Positions 26,092 to 37,388 of a stretch of DNA of 64,000 nucleotides are shown in pieces (positions within the stretch are counted from its first letter, which is position 1; every line of letters starts with the position of its first letter). Below the pieces are notes generated by a model. It had not been told where the DNA came from, did no database searches, and saw only the letters and a list, made by a program, of their open reading frames with translations. Source of the stretch: Kuafuiihalomonas sp039024635 (GTDB taxonomy: Bacteria; Myxococcota; Kuafuiibacteriia; Kuafuiibacteriales; Kuafuiibacteriaceae); assembly GCA_039024635.1 (NCBI GenBank), contig JBCCQA010000001.1, positions 1 through 64,000 on the forward strand, written 5' to 3'. The position numbers and the translations under genes were made by a program.

Positions 26092-27338
26092 CAGTCTTCT
26101 CTCCAGTACTTGATCTCGCCCGATGAGCGATTGTCCCGCCACACCACGCTCAGCTTGGACGTTGCTTCACCGACGACCCCCACCGCCGAGATCCGATAGA
26201 CGCTGGCTACGTCCTCGAATCGGATGGCCTTGGCCCGAACCAGGTTGTCGAAGCGTCCCGCGTCGACCGGCAGGCCGACCTGCTCCAGCAGTCCCTTCAT
26301 GATATCTTCCGTCAGGTTGGCTCCCGGCACGGCGAGCAAGACAGCCTTCTCGGTCAGGAACTCGTTGAAACGAACCTCGTCCGAGGGGGTCCAGGGGCGG
26401 CTCATGACGGCTCGGGTCACCGCCTTCAGCATCCAGGGTTCGGCGGTTCGCATCGAAACCCCAGTGCTGCCGGAGCCCCACACGGTGAAGTACTTGGCGA
26501 AGATGCTCATGAATGCATCGTTCACCCCGGGTACGAGTCGAAGCTCGGCCAGCGAAGTGAACATTCCGTCCTTCGGCTCGTAGCGCGCGTTGTAGGGGAA
26601 GTTTCGGTAGCGACCTTCCTCGGCGCCGCCGCCGTTGTTATTCCCTGTGAGGCTGCAGATGGGATCGACCGTGTTGTTACCATCGGAGTAGTCCTGAATG
26701 TTGGCGATGATCTCGAGCCGATTTCGGACAGGGTCGCGAGAGTCGCCGATGTTCTCGAACAGCGGGTCGAATTTGGGGTCGTCGAAGACGCCAGCCAAGA
26801 GGACGGGGAGCAGGTTCTCGCAGCCGACGCCGAGGCTCGTGTTGAGATCGACCTTTCGATTCTCGTCTACGACCTCCTCGATGAAGAACTGGCCTCGAAA
26901 GTCGCCGAAGGGCTCATTGATAGCAAAAGGGTCCTCTTCGATGACGTCTAACTCGTCATCATCCTCGGTGAAGAGGGTGCTGATGGTGTCGGAGGTGACG
27001 AGCATGGTGGAGAGCTCGAAGAGAGGGATGGGCAGGAAATTGCCCAGCTGTTGCTTCACCTGGGCCTGAAAGCGGAGCACGAAGGTCTCCAACTCCAGAG
27101 CACTGCGAGCGTGAAAGTGGGCCTGGAGTTCGTCCCGAGCGTTGGCCGCCGCCTTCAGGTTGACCTGAGCCTCGTTCTCAAGGTCGGCCGCAATGCCGCC
27201 CATGATGGTCGTGATGACCAGAACCATGACCAAGGCCACCCCCCGGCGGGGCCCGGCCCGGCCTCGCCTTGGGCCCGGCTGCCAGTCCGCGAAGGGATTG
27301 GGCAGGCAGAGCCCAGCGCCTCGACGCAGACGCTTCAT
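26091..27338 (-). CDS. gspK: Type II secretion minor pseudopilin GspK
   Basis: 415 aa from the ATG at 27338 (overlaps gspJ stop as ATGA); longer readings upstream are antisense to other reading. The leader is unusually long (about 33 residues, Arg/Gly/Pro-rich), with the cleavage site RRG before VALVMVLVI. It lacks Glu at +5, as is normal for GspK tip pseudopilins. A large globular domain with an acidic Asp/Glu insert follows. It caps the pseudopilus with GspI and GspJ. Confidence 0.9.
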   Translation of the reverse strand: MKRLRRGAGLCLPNPFADWQPGPRRGRAGPRRGVALVMVLVITTIMGGIAADLENEAQVNLKAAANARDELQAHFHARSALELETFVLRFQAQVKQQLGNFLPIPLFELSTMLVTSDTISTLFTEDDDELDVIEEDPFAINEPFGDFRGQFFIEEVVDENRKVDLNTSLGVGCENLLPVLLAGVFDDPKFDPLFENIGDSRDPVRNRLEIIANIQDYSDGNNTVDPICSLTGNNNGGGAEEGRYRNFPYNARYEPKDGMFTSLAELRLVPGVNDAFMSIFAKYFTVWGSGSTGVSMRTAEPWMLKAVTRAVMSRPWTPSDEVRFNEFLTEKAVLLAVPGANLTEDIMKGLLEQVGLPVDAGRFDNLVRAKAIRFEDVASVYRISAVGVVGEATSKLSVVWRDNRSSGEIKYWRED

Positions 27339-28009
27339 ATGGCGAGCAGCTCCGTGGTCAGGTTGATGCGGGTCTTGGTGACGAACTCCAGCTCTTGCCC
27401 CTCCTCGTCGCGGGTCACGAGTTTGATCTCGACTACGCTCGGCAGCCGACCAGCAAAGTCCGTCTTCATGGTGTCCCACTCGTCGGTCCAGTCCTGACGC
27501 CTCTGGTCGTAGAAACGCATCTGGAACTGGACCACGTTCTCGGCCAGTACATAGGCGCGACCACCGTCTTCGGGATCGGTATCAAGCCGGGGGTCTTCCC
27601 GGCGCATGAGGTTCATCTGACCTGGGCGCTCCGGGTCGGCCTCGCCGTAGTAGGCGATTTCGCACTGGTCCGACTCCTTCGCGTCCTGACGAAGGATGTC
27701 ATGGGCGAAGGAGTTGAAGTCGATACGGTAGAAGGTCGAGCTGCGATCGGCCTTGAAGATGGTCAGGCTTCGACGCTCCGGACCTCGGAAACGTCGCTGG
27801 GACTCCAAGAAGGCCATCGACAGCTCCCGAGCCATGCGGTTCATGGCCACCCGAACTTCGTGGTACCGCCGATCGATGCTGGTCACGGTCTCGTAGGCGT
27901 CCATGGACCGGGCCACCCCACCCCAGGTCAGAGTGGCGATCATGGCCAGGATGGCCACGGCCAACGCGATTTCGATCAGGGTCAGGCCCCGACGGCTCTT
28001 CCGCGCCAT
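27335..28009 (-). CDS. gspJ: Type II secretion minor pseudopilin GspJ
   Basis: 224 aa. Prepilin leader MARKSRRG cut before LTLIEIALAV, with Glu at +5 and a hydrophobic helix. The large soluble domain (YEVTVTS to the end) includes AYVLAENVVQFQMRFYD, a GspJ-like block. Start and gspI stop share one base (TGATG); its end overlaps gspK by 4 nt. Confidence 0.9.
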   Translation of the reverse strand: MARKSRRGLTLIEIALAVAILAMIATLTWGGVARSMDAYETVTSIDRRYHEVRVAMNRMARELSMAFLESQRRFRGPERRSLTIFKADRSSTFYRIDFNSFAHDILRQDAKESDQCEIAYYGEADPERPGQMNLMRREDPRLDTDPEDGGRAYVLAENVVQFQMRFYDQRRQDWTDEWDTMKTDFAGRLPSVVEIKLVTRDEEGQELEFVTKTRINLTTELLAI

Positions 28010-28740
28010 CAGTTCGTCACTCCCTGGAAGGGCGACTGAAGAGGCTGGTTGGCCTCGTTGTCGGTCCCGTCTGGGTTAGTGGGCGGAAGGATGTTCCCCG
28101 GTCCTCGCAGGCCGCTTCGGCCCGTCGGGGGGGCGATACGGCCGGTCGTGGTTACGTACTGGACGAAGCGAACGGTCTCTCGGGCTTTCTCGGGGCCCCA
28201 GGACACGTCGAGGACGATCTCTCGGATGGAGTTCTTCAGCGTCTCACTGACCTGCTGCAGGACTAGCTCCAAGCCTTGGCCTCCTAGCAGCTGCTTTATC
28301 TCGTCGGCCGGGGCGCTGCCTCCTTCGCTGGCCAGTCGGGATGGGTCGAGGCCCTCCTTGGCCCCCATGAAGGCCTGCATCTGATCGGGGAGCGTATCGA
28401 GATCCAGCTCTTCTCCCCCGCCGAAGAACTGGCGAACGAGCTGGGTCACGTCGACGTCGATGGGTCGGACGTAGACCGTCCAATCCACGCTTGGGTGTCC
28501 TTCGTCGGAGAAGTCGCCGTCTTCCTCGCTGTCACCCTGGGCAAAGCCGTCTTCTTGAAGCTTCAGCTCTACGTCGAGCATCTTGGAACGAGCGAGGAGC
28601 GTGGCCACCGTGAGGCCCCGAGCGTAGTTCGAGGACTGAAAGCTGTTGGCGTTGATGCCCGCAACCACGGTCAAGGAGAGGGCCAGAATCGACAGCGCGA
28701 TCATGACCTCCAGGAGCGTGAATCCGCGGCGCGCGTTCAT
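28009..28740 (-). CDS. gspI: Type II secretion minor pseudopilin GspI
   Basis: 243 aa from the ATG at 28740, overlapping the gspH stop (ATGA); the open frame upstream is a shadow of gspH. Leader MNARRG cut before FTLLEVMIALSILALSL, with Glu +5. At 243 residues it is nearly twice the usual GspI length (about 125) because of a Glu/Asp/Gly-rich insert in the middle and a Pro/Asn tail. Confidence 0.9.
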   Translation of the reverse strand: MNARRGFTLLEVMIALSILALSLTVVAGINANSFQSSNYARGLTVATLLARSKMLDVELKLQEDGFAQGDSEEDGDFSDEGHPSVDWTVYVRPIDVDVTQLVRQFFGGGEELDLDTLPDQMQAFMGAKEGLDPSRLASEGGSAPADEIKQLLGGQGLELVLQQVSETLKNSIREIVLDVSWGPEKARETVRFVQYVTTTGRIAPPTGRSGLRGPGNILPPTNPDGTDNEANQPLQSPFQGVTN

Positions 28741-29450
28741 AGGTCCCCCTCGTCGAAGCCATCGAAATCGTCGACCTGGGGGTCTTTCATGCGCTCGTGC
28801 TTGGTCCGCACCCGCCCCGTCAGGGGGGCCACGGTCAAGGTGACGTAATCGTCGTCCCCGTCTACGAGCTCGATGAGTGCGGGCTCGGTCCAACCTCCGT
28901 CGAAGAAGTGAATGAAGGCGATGCCTTCCTCGAATGGTTCTTCTTGATGACCGGTCCATACCCGAGAGAACTTCACAGAACCGGGAAGCTTCCGGGGCTC
29001 TTCGTCACCCTCCTCCCGTTCGAAGCGGGCACCCAGTCCGCCCTCCAGAGCCTGGCGCAGTTCGCCGTCGATCTCGTCGTCCAAGCGCAGCTCGTCTCGG
29101 AGCTCCTCCTCGCCGACCTGGACGATGCGGCCGTTCTCGTCCAGCATGGCGCCCTTGCTCCCTTCGGCCCGCTCTCGGCGCACCGAGAACTCACCATCGG
29201 TGTAGTCGAGCCACCACTCGCCGGTATCGATGTTCATACCCAGCCGCTGGATGCGGTTCTGCATGATCGACCGGTCGTAGCTGTACTTGATGGCGCCCGT
29301 CAGCTGCATCGCTCCCGTCCTCAGGTTGCGGTCGGACAGCGCGTTCACCGAAACCACACCCAGTCCCATGATCAGGGCGGCCACCCCGAGGGCGATGGTG
29401 ATCTCGATGAGCGTGAGGCCCGCTCGGTCCTGGCGAGGGCGACGCGTCAC
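28737..29450 (-). CDS. gspH: Type II secretion pseudopilin GspH
   Basis: 237 aa. Leader MTRRPRQDRAG cut before LTLIEITIALGVAAL, Glu +5. The middle (about 90-150) carries a highly acidic stretch rich in Glu, Asp and Arg not typical of GspH. The strand ALIELVDGDDDYVTLTVAPLTGRV near the C-terminus matches the GspH fold. It lies 4 nt after gspG. Confidence 0.88.
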   Translation of the reverse strand: MTRRPRQDRAGLTLIEITIALGVAALIMGLGVVSVNALSDRNLRTGAMQLTGAIKYSYDRSIMQNRIQRLGMNIDTGEWWLDYTDGEFSVRRERAEGSKGAMLDENGRIVQVGEEELRDELRLDDEIDGELRQALEGGLGARFEREEGDEEPRKLPGSVKFSRVWTGHQEEPFEEGIAFIHFFDGGWTEPALIELVDGDDDYVTLTVAPLTGRVRTKHERMKDPQVDDFDGFDEGDL

Positions 29451-29454
29451 TCGT

Positions 29455-29877
29455 TCAACGCTTCCAGTTGGTGATGTCGTCTTCGGTGTCCGCCGTCCCG
29501 TCTGGACCCTTGGAGTAGAGGTCGAACTTCGACTGGTTGCGGGTGCCGGGGTAGACGTACAGGTAGTCGTTCCCGAAGGGGTCGCTGGGAATGGTCTCCA
29601 TCAGCGGCTTTCGGCCTTCGGGCGGGGATGCCAGGGCATCCAGCCCCTCAGCCGTAGTCGGGTACTTGTTGAACTTGACCTTGTAGAGCTCGAGGGCGTC
29701 GCCGATGTTTTTGATCTGGACCTTGGCGGTGTCGACTCGGGCTTCGCCGAGCTGGTTAGCCACAGTGATGCCCACGATACCGGCAATCATGCCGAGGATC
29801 GCGACCACGACAAGAATCTCGATCAGGGTCAGGCCGCGTTGGCCTTTGCGAGGGATTCGCTTCCTTTGCGTCTTCAT
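29455..29877 (-). CDS. gspG: Type II secretion major pseudopilin GspG
   Basis: 140 aa, usual length. Leader of 15 residues ending RG before LTLIEILVVVAILGMI; Glu +5. The conserved calcium-site and C-terminal signature regions are visible: YPTTAEGLDALASPP, DPFGNDYLYVYPG, DLYSKGPDGTADTEDDITNW. It polymerises into the pseudopilus that pushes substrates through GspD. It is 11 nt after gspF. Confidence 0.97.
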   Translation of the reverse strand: MKTQRKRIPRKGQRGLTLIEILVVVAILGMIAGIVGITVANQLGEARVDTAKVQIKNIGDALELYKVKFNKYPTTAEGLDALASPPEGRKPLMETIPSDPFGNDYLYVYPGTRNQSKFDLYSKGPDGTADTEDDITNWKR

Positions 29878-29888
29878 CTCTTCTCCGT

Positions 29889-31133
29889 TCAGCGTACATG
29901 CTGTGATAGCTGGAGGATGGGCATTAGGACCGAAAAGACCACGAAGGCCACGGCCACGCCCATTCCCACGATCATGACTGGCTCGATCAAGGTGGTCAGC
30001 TTCTCGACCTGCTGATCGACCTGAAAGTCGTAGTTGTCGGCCACATGCTCGAGCATCTGCTCCAGCTGGCCCGAGGATTCGCCGGTTCCCACCATGTGCA
30101 CCACGATGGGGGGGAACTCACCAGACTTCCGTAGCGGGCCGGCGATGCTCTCACCCTCTCTGATAGCCTCTCGAGCTTCGGCGACCACCGAAGACAACCG
30201 GGTGTTGTTGAGGACGTCCTTGGTGATGTCGAGGGCGGTCAGGACCGGGACTCCGGAACGAAGTAAGGTGGCCAGCGTCCGGGCGAATCGGCTGATGGCG
30301 ACCAAGCGCACTACTGTTCCAACGATGGGCGCCACGAGGACGAAACGATCCCACTTGGGTTGGCCTTTGGGAGATTTCTTCCAGCGCATGAAAAGCCAAA
30401 TCGTCAGGCCGACGATGGGAATGAGCAGCCAGTAGTAGCCCTTGAGGACGTCGGCGGTGAAGATGAGGAGCTTCGTCTGCAGCGGGAGCTCAGCCTTCAC
30501 TTGGTCGAAGATCTTCGTGATGCGCGGGATGACGACGATGAACAGGATCAGCATGATGACGCTGCCGACTCCCAACATGATGATTGGGTACAGCATCGCG
30601 CTCTGAATCTTGGAGCGGAGCCGAGCCTGGGCCTCGGTGAAGTCGGCCAGCCGCTCAAGCACCACGTCCAGCGCGCCGGAGGCTTCCCCGGCCCGAACCA
30701 TGCTGATGTAGAGAGTGTCGAAGATGGCGTCGTGCTTGGCCATGGCATCGGCTAGTGCTGCACCTTCGTTCACTTCGCTCTTGATGTTGCCGAACGTCTT
30801 CTTCAGTCGGTCTGACTCCACCTGATCGACGATGGCGCTCAGCGCGTCGATGAGCGTAATCCCGGAGCGAAGCAGGGTCGCAAGCTGCCGAGTGACGAGG
30901 GCGATTTCGGCGACCGAGGTCCGTTCGAAGTACTTCTTGAAGTCGACTTCGGTGGAGAGGTTCAAGCCGCCTCCGCCCCCTTCGGCTTTGCGGGATGTCT
31001 CCTCCTTGTGTTCGATGATCCGAATCCCCTGACGCTTGAGGGTGCTCCTCAGCGTCCGCGGGGACTCCGCGTCGAGCATGCCTTTGACCTCTCGGCCGGA
31101 CTCGTTGAGTCCCTTGTACGCGTAGACGGGCAT
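29889..31133 (-). CDS. gspF: Type II secretion inner-membrane platform protein GspF
   Basis: 414 aa. Two homologous cytoplasmic helical domains (about 65-190 and 270-390), three transmembrane helices (about 170-190, 222-242 and near the C-terminus). Signatures: LATLLRSGITLIDAL in the first half, LATLLRSGVPVLTALDI in the second, and LIEPVMIVGMGVAVAFVV at the end. It starts 11 nt after gspE. Confidence 0.97.
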   Translation of the reverse strand: MPVYAYKGLNESGREVKGMLDAESPRTLRSTLKRQGIRIIEHKEETSRKAEGGGGGLNLSTEVDFKKYFERTSVAEIALVTRQLATLLRSGITLIDALSAIVDQVESDRLKKTFGNIKSEVNEGAALADAMAKHDAIFDTLYISMVRAGEASGALDVVLERLADFTEAQARLRSKIQSAMLYPIIMLGVGSVIMLILFIVVIPRITKIFDQVKAELPLQTKLLIFTADVLKGYYWLLIPIVGLTIWLFMRWKKSPKGQPKWDRFVLVAPIVGTVVRLVAISRFARTLATLLRSGVPVLTALDITKDVLNNTRLSSVVAEAREAIREGESIAGPLRKSGEFPPIVVHMVGTGESSGQLEQMLEHVADNYDFQVDQQVEKLTTLIEPVMIVGMGVAVAFVVFSVLMPILQLSQHVR

Positions 31134-31144
31134 GGGTCAGGTCC

Positions 31145-32916
<1,772 letters not shown>

Positions 32917-32920
<4 letters not shown>

Positions 32921-35610
32921 CGGGCCTCCTCCTCCAGGGGCGGCGGCGGGACGGGCGCCGGCACCTCATCGACGGCAGGCTCTTCCGAGCTTTCGAGGCC
33001 GTCGCCCAAGTCCGAGTCCTCGGTCTCTGCGGGCGCCGAATCGAGGGACTCGAGAGGGGTTATCGCCTCGCCCGCGGGGCGAATGATGGTCTCGCTGGGC
33101 AGGCCTGGACCATCGTTTTCGGCTTTCCGCATCTCGTCCCGCATCTGCATCCGGTAGGCTGCCAAGGGGCCGATCTTGCGGTCCCAATCCACGGCCGCCC
33201 GGTAGTCGACGGAGGTCCCGTAGAAGCGGTTCACGAACTCTTCGCGCTCCTCCATCTTCCGTTCGAAGATCTTCCGGAAGTCGTCGGGTCCGCGGATGAT
33301 GTAGGGAGTCAGAATCAGGATCAGGTTGACCTTGGAAACCACCTTTTGCTGGCGCTTGAAGAGGACGCCGAGGAGCGGAATGTCCCCGAAGAGCGGGACT
33401 TTTGACTCGTCCCTGGTCTCCCGGTCTCGGACCAGACCGCCGATCACTACGCTGTCTTGGTTCCGGACCACGACCACGGTTTGGGCCGAACGGTTAGAGG
33501 TGATGACCTGACCCGTCACCTGGTCGATCCCGGCCACGTCCGAGAGTTCCTGCTCGATTTCCAGTCTGACGTAGTCTTCGTCGTTGATTTGGGGCCGAAG
33601 CTTCAAGGTCAGTCCGATGTCTTCGCGGTTGAAGCTGACGGAGCCGAGCCCGAGTCCGCCCAGGTTGCCGGCCGCAGCCCCGGCTGCGCCGGCCGCGCCA
33701 GCCAGGTTGCCCAAGCCGCCGAGGGTGAGGCCGGATGGGAAGGGCCGCTGTTCGTTGACCTGGATCTCGGCCTCTTCGTTGTCCACGGTGAGCAGGTGAG
33801 GCGTCGAGACGACGTTCACGTCGTTCTCGCTCTGGAGGGCATTGATGACGGCGCCCAGGGCAGGGATGCCGCCCTGAATGATGTCTTCGGTTCCGTCCAG
33901 AGTCGGGCCCCGTATGGAGCCCGCAGCGCCCAGGAGGCTGGCCAGGGTCAGAGGGTTGGCGGTGGCCGCCAGAGCGTTGAGGTCCTGGGAAGGGTTGCTC
34001 CCGAAGAGAATGGGCGACTCTTCCCCATTGATGGTCGGCGCCGCACCGCCGTACCAACTCACGCCGAGTGTGCGGTCGTTGTTGGTGGAAACCTCCATGA
34101 TGACCGCCTCCACGAACACTTGGAATCGAGGCACGTCGAGCTGAGCGATGACCCGCTGCATGGAGGCGAAGTCGCTCTTGGACGCGGTGATCACGAGGCT
34201 GTTGGTCGCCGTGTCCGCCGTGACTCGGACTTCGCCCTGGAAGAGGGCAGCACCCGCGCTCCCTCGGCTTTGGTTATTGGCGTTGTTGGCGGCGGCTCTT
34301 CTTCGCTGGGCGGGGGTCTGATTCTGGGCCTGACTTCCCGTGCCCTGAGCCAAGGAGGCGAGAGTGGAAGAGATCTCCTCGGCATCGGCGTGACGAAGAC
34401 GGACCACATGAATTTGACCCTGGGTGCCGTCCTCGGGGACGTCGAGTTCACTCATCAAGGCCAGGATCTGCTGCAGAGCAGTCTCGGAGGCGATGATGAT
34501 CAGCTTGTTCGTCCTATCGTCGGAGAGGATCTTGGAGACCGACAAGGGTCCAGCTGGCGCGCTCTCGCCGCCGGCCGCCGGGGTCGGCGCTTCGTTCTTG
34601 TCCTGCTTCTTGGCGCTGGTGTTGGTGCGACGCGCGGGCTGTGCCCGCGTCTTGGTGTCGGGTTCGAAGATCTGGGTCAGCTTCTCAGCCACTTCGGAGG
34701 CCGAGGCGTACTGGACCGGGACGACGTGGACCTGCTCCAAGGCCCCGGGCTTGTCCAGCTCCTCCAGGATGCGCTCCAGCTTCTTCACGATGGGGGCGTA
34801 GTCCGTGATGATCACCGAGCCGCTGTTCTCCAACGGGTAGATCTGGCCGCCTGGCGCGCTCTTGAATGGATTCAGCTTGTTGACGACGTTGGTCACGTCC
34901 CCGTAGCGGACGCGAAAGATCTTGGTGATGATCTGGTCGTCGAGAGGGAAGGCTTCGTCCCTGCCGTAGAGTTCGGCGTTCTGCCGAATGGCGGCGGTGG
35001 CCTGGATGAGCTTGTAGTAGGCGCCGACCTTCACCACCGTCACGTCCTGGGCTTCGAGAGCAGAGAGGAATGCTCGCCAAATCTCGGTCCGGCTAACCGG
35101 GACGTTGGTCAGGATCTCGAAGTCCTGGCTCCGGATTTTCTGGGTGAGGATGAAGTTCTTACAGGTGTACTCGCTGATCAGCTTGACCAAGGCCTGGATG
35201 TCGTCGGGGCCGAAGTTGAAGGCTCTGCGCCCCTTCATGGGAACGCAGCTCTCGTCTTCGATTTGTTGGCGGAGTCTGGACACGGCGTCTTCGGTGCCGG
35301 CCTCCTTTTCGGCCGCTTCTTCCTTCTTCTGAGCCGAGCCGGCTCGTCTCTGTGCCGCTGCCTCGAGTCGCGCTTTTCGTCGCGCCTTGAGCTCCTCGAG
35401 CCGATCTTCGCTTCGAGGAATCCTCTGAACCTCGATGGGGGCCTTTTGGGGCACAAGCTGGGGCCCACCGGGGGGCACGCCCAAGGGGAGGCGAGGCGGC
35501 TTAGGCTGGTTCGAGCGCCGACGATTCTCGGGTTCGACGGGCTCCTGGGCCCGAGCCCAGGAGTTCGCGACCAGGAGGAGACTGGACAGGGTGAAGATGA
35601 GTGGTCGCAT
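32917..35610 (-). CDS. gspD: Type II secretion outer-membrane secretin GspD
   Basis: 897 aa, longer than the usual 650-750. Signal peptide (about 1-21, ending WARA), a Pro/Arg/Ala/Lys-rich stretch of about 100 residues not typical of the family, then N0-N3 domains and the secretin core with VVRNQDSVVIGGLVRD and VPLFGDIPLLGVLFK. A Gly/Ala-rich gate loop (GNLAGAAGAAGAAAGNLGG) and two low-complexity inserts in N domains are seen. The C-terminal 100 residues are acidic and Pro-rich, perhaps an S-domain for pilotin docking. It starts 8 nt after gspC. Confidence 0.96.
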
Positions 35611-35618
35611 GTCGAGGT

Positions 35619-36587
35619 CTAACGAATCGTGTAGGACAGAGACTTGGCTTTGCCCCGTCGGAGAAGGTCCACCGAGATGGAAGAGGCGTCCTTGAGCTTG
35701 CTGTAGATTTCTAGGGCCTTGTCGGGAGAGTTAAGCTCGTAGCCGTTGATCTGCTGAACGACGTCACCGTTCTTGATTCCGATCTTGGCGTACAGACTGT
35801 TGGGACGAATCGAGAAGAGCTTGAAGCCATTGGCTTTTCCGTCCTTGAAGCTGGGGACGATGCGAGCCTGGGTTGCGAGCTTGTTGAGGTTGGAGAGTAC
35901 GTTGTCGATCTCCTCCTTGGCGATGGTGTACTCGCCGTCACCGGTCTTCTGCACATTCTTGCCCAGCTCGTCGTCTTCTTCCTTCTCCTCTTTGACCTGG
36001 GCCACCTTGGGGCGGGGCTTCTTGTCGTCGTCGTCCAGAGAAACATACTCGCAGCGGCCGTCTTTCTCGAGGTAAGCGGTTCGGATGCCGACACGGCGGA
36101 GCTTCACCTCCCCGTTTTTGTCCACGTCTTCGTTGATTCGGATCAGGCGGGCCGTCTTGTCGCTCTCGTCGAAGAAGGCCACCGCCGACTCCTCGGGGAT
36201 GGTGGAGTAGAAGACGGCTACGAGCTTCTCGGAAACTCGAGATTTCTGGCAGGAATTGGTGTCGAAGTTGCCGGGCGCTTCGTCCTTTTCGGCGCTGCCC
36301 TTCTCCAGGTCGGCCTGACGCTGCTTCTCGGCTTCGATGGCGGCCAGGTCCTCCCGCATGGCGCCGAGGAGGTTGCGTTCCAAGAAGCTGCTCATCGTAA
36401 CGGCGGCTCGCTTGTTCTCGGTCCCGCCGCTTCCTTGGGCCGCCATGGCCGCCAGCCTCTGCTCGGGAGGAACCCGGACCCAACGGGCCACGAAAGCGTT
36501 TGCGGTCTGGGCCAGGAGAAACGCGCCCACGAAGAGGACCCCGAGGATGAAGGTCCAAAAGTAGTTCTTGAAGAAGCCGTCGATCAC
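35619..36587 (-). CDS. gspC: Type II secretion protein GspC
   Basis: 322 aa from a GTG at 36587; a longer reading to an ATG at 36725 would cross the divergent SRAP start and adds a sequence with no signal or helix. One transmembrane helix (about 7-27, FWTFILGVLFVGAFLLAQ), a homology region that binds the secretin, a long Glu/Lys/Asp-rich linker, and a C-terminal PDZ domain (FKLFSIRPNSLYAKIGIKNG, GYELNSPDKALEIY). First gene of the operon. The exact start is uncertain. Confidence 0.88.
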   Translation of the reverse strand: MIDGFFKNYFWTFILGVLFVGAFLLAQTANAFVARWVRVPPEQRLAAMAAQGSGGTENKRAAVTMSSFLERNLLGAMREDLAAIEAEKQRQADLEKGSAEKDEAPGNFDTNSCQKSRVSEKLVAVFYSTIPEESAVAFFDESDKTARLIRINEDVDKNGEVKLRRVGIRTAYLEKDGRCEYVSLDDDDKKPRPKVAQVKEEKEEDDELGKNVQKTGDGEYTIAKEEIDNVLSNLNKLATQARIVPSFKDGKANGFKLFSIRPNSLYAKIGIKNGDVVQQINGYELNSPDKALEIYSKLKDASSISVDLLRRGKAKSLSYTIR

Positions 36588-36679
36588 GGGGACCCGGGGG
36601 GGTACGCACGCCCCGTGCCAAGAGTCGGCCGTTTCGAGGCCGGGGAGAGCGCGAAAGGACCCGGGCCTACCGCACGGAC

Positions 36680-36694
36680 CTGTCACTTTGACAG
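36680..36694. promoter_or_regulatory. Inverted repeat between gspC and the SRAP gene
   Basis: CTGTCA-CTT-TGACAG is a perfect 6-bp inverted repeat with a 3-bp centre. A second TGACAG lies at 36711-36716, 22 bp on (two turns). On the + strand TTGACA (36688-36693) could also be the -35 of the SRAP gene. It is in the 136-bp divergent gap, so it could control either or both directions. Confidence 0.4.
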
Positions 36695-36723
36695 CCAGGG
36701 TCCGAAGCCCTGACAGCTTGTCC

Positions 36724-37344
36724 ATGTGCGGCCGTTACGCCCTCAGTCTGTCGCCCGAGACCGTCGAGGCCTTGCTAGAGGACTTCCCCTTGCCGGACCT
36801 GCGCAGCGGCCCCATGCCTCTCCCTCGCTACAACGTCGCCCCCACCCAGCCCGTCCTGACCCTGGGGCCCGGGACTGCCTTTTGGGCCCATTGGGGCTTT
36901 CAGCGACCGGACCGGATTCAGGTCAATGCCCGCTCCGAGAAATTGCGGGGTCGCCCCAATCGCTGCCTTGTCGTAGCCGACGGCTTCTTCGAGTGGAAGC
37001 GGGTCGGTGCACAGCGCCTGCCCTATCATTTTAGGCCCCTCGAGGGGGGGCTTTGGGCCTTTGGCGGCCTTCACAAGCGTGGCTCGGTGGTCATCCTGAC
37101 CACGCGGCCCAACGACAAAGTGACGCTGCTTCACGACCGAATGCCGGTCATCGTCGATCGTTCGGACTGGGAGGAGTGGCTGGAACCTGAGCGGTCTCCG
37201 CCCGCCGCCCGACTCTTGGCCCCATTCGCCGCCCAGCGCATGGAGGTTCGCCCGGTGTCGAAGGCCGTCAACCAAGTGTCCAACGATGGGCCCGACTGTC
37301 TCGCGCCCCGTCCCGAAGAGGGACAGATGGGATTTCGCTTCTGA
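36724..37344 (+). CDS. SRAP/HMCES-family abasic-site DNA-protein crosslink protein (YedK-like)
   Basis: 206 aa starting MCGRY: catalytic C2 becomes N-terminal after Met removal and forms a thiazolidine link with abasic sites in single-stranded DNA. Other active-site residues are in place: N68 (NARSEK), E90 (FFEWKR), H137 (LLHDRMP). It protects abasic sites and later self-reverses. The upstream TTGACA and absence of a ribosome-binding site hint at a very short or absent 5' leader. It is divergent from gspC. Confidence 0.95.
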   Translation: MCGRYALSLSPETVEALLEDFPLPDLRSGPMPLPRYNVAPTQPVLTLGPGTAFWAHWGFQRPDRIQVNARSEKLRGRPNRCLVVADGFFEWKRVGAQRLPYHFRPLEGGLWAFGGLHKRGSVVILTTRPNDKVTLLHDRMPVIVDRSDWEEWLEPERSPPAARLLAPFAAQRMEVRPVSKAVNQVSNDGPDCLAPRPEEGQMGFRF

Positions 37345-37388
37345 GGGTCGGCGTCTCGAATCGACGTGAATCGTGGATTTCACGCGGA

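Noticed and set aside
33457..35622. A 721-codon open frame on the + strand opposite gspD
   Set aside because: gspD on the - strand has clear secretin motifs over the same DNA. The opposite frame is Gly/Asp/Val/Leu-rich without any domain, as expected from antisense of high-GC coding sequence.
36588..36725. ATG at 36725 as the gspC start
   Set aside because: It would overlap the start codon of the divergent SRAP gene and leave no promoter space; the added 46 residues look noncoding. The GTG at 36587 lies just before the membrane helix.
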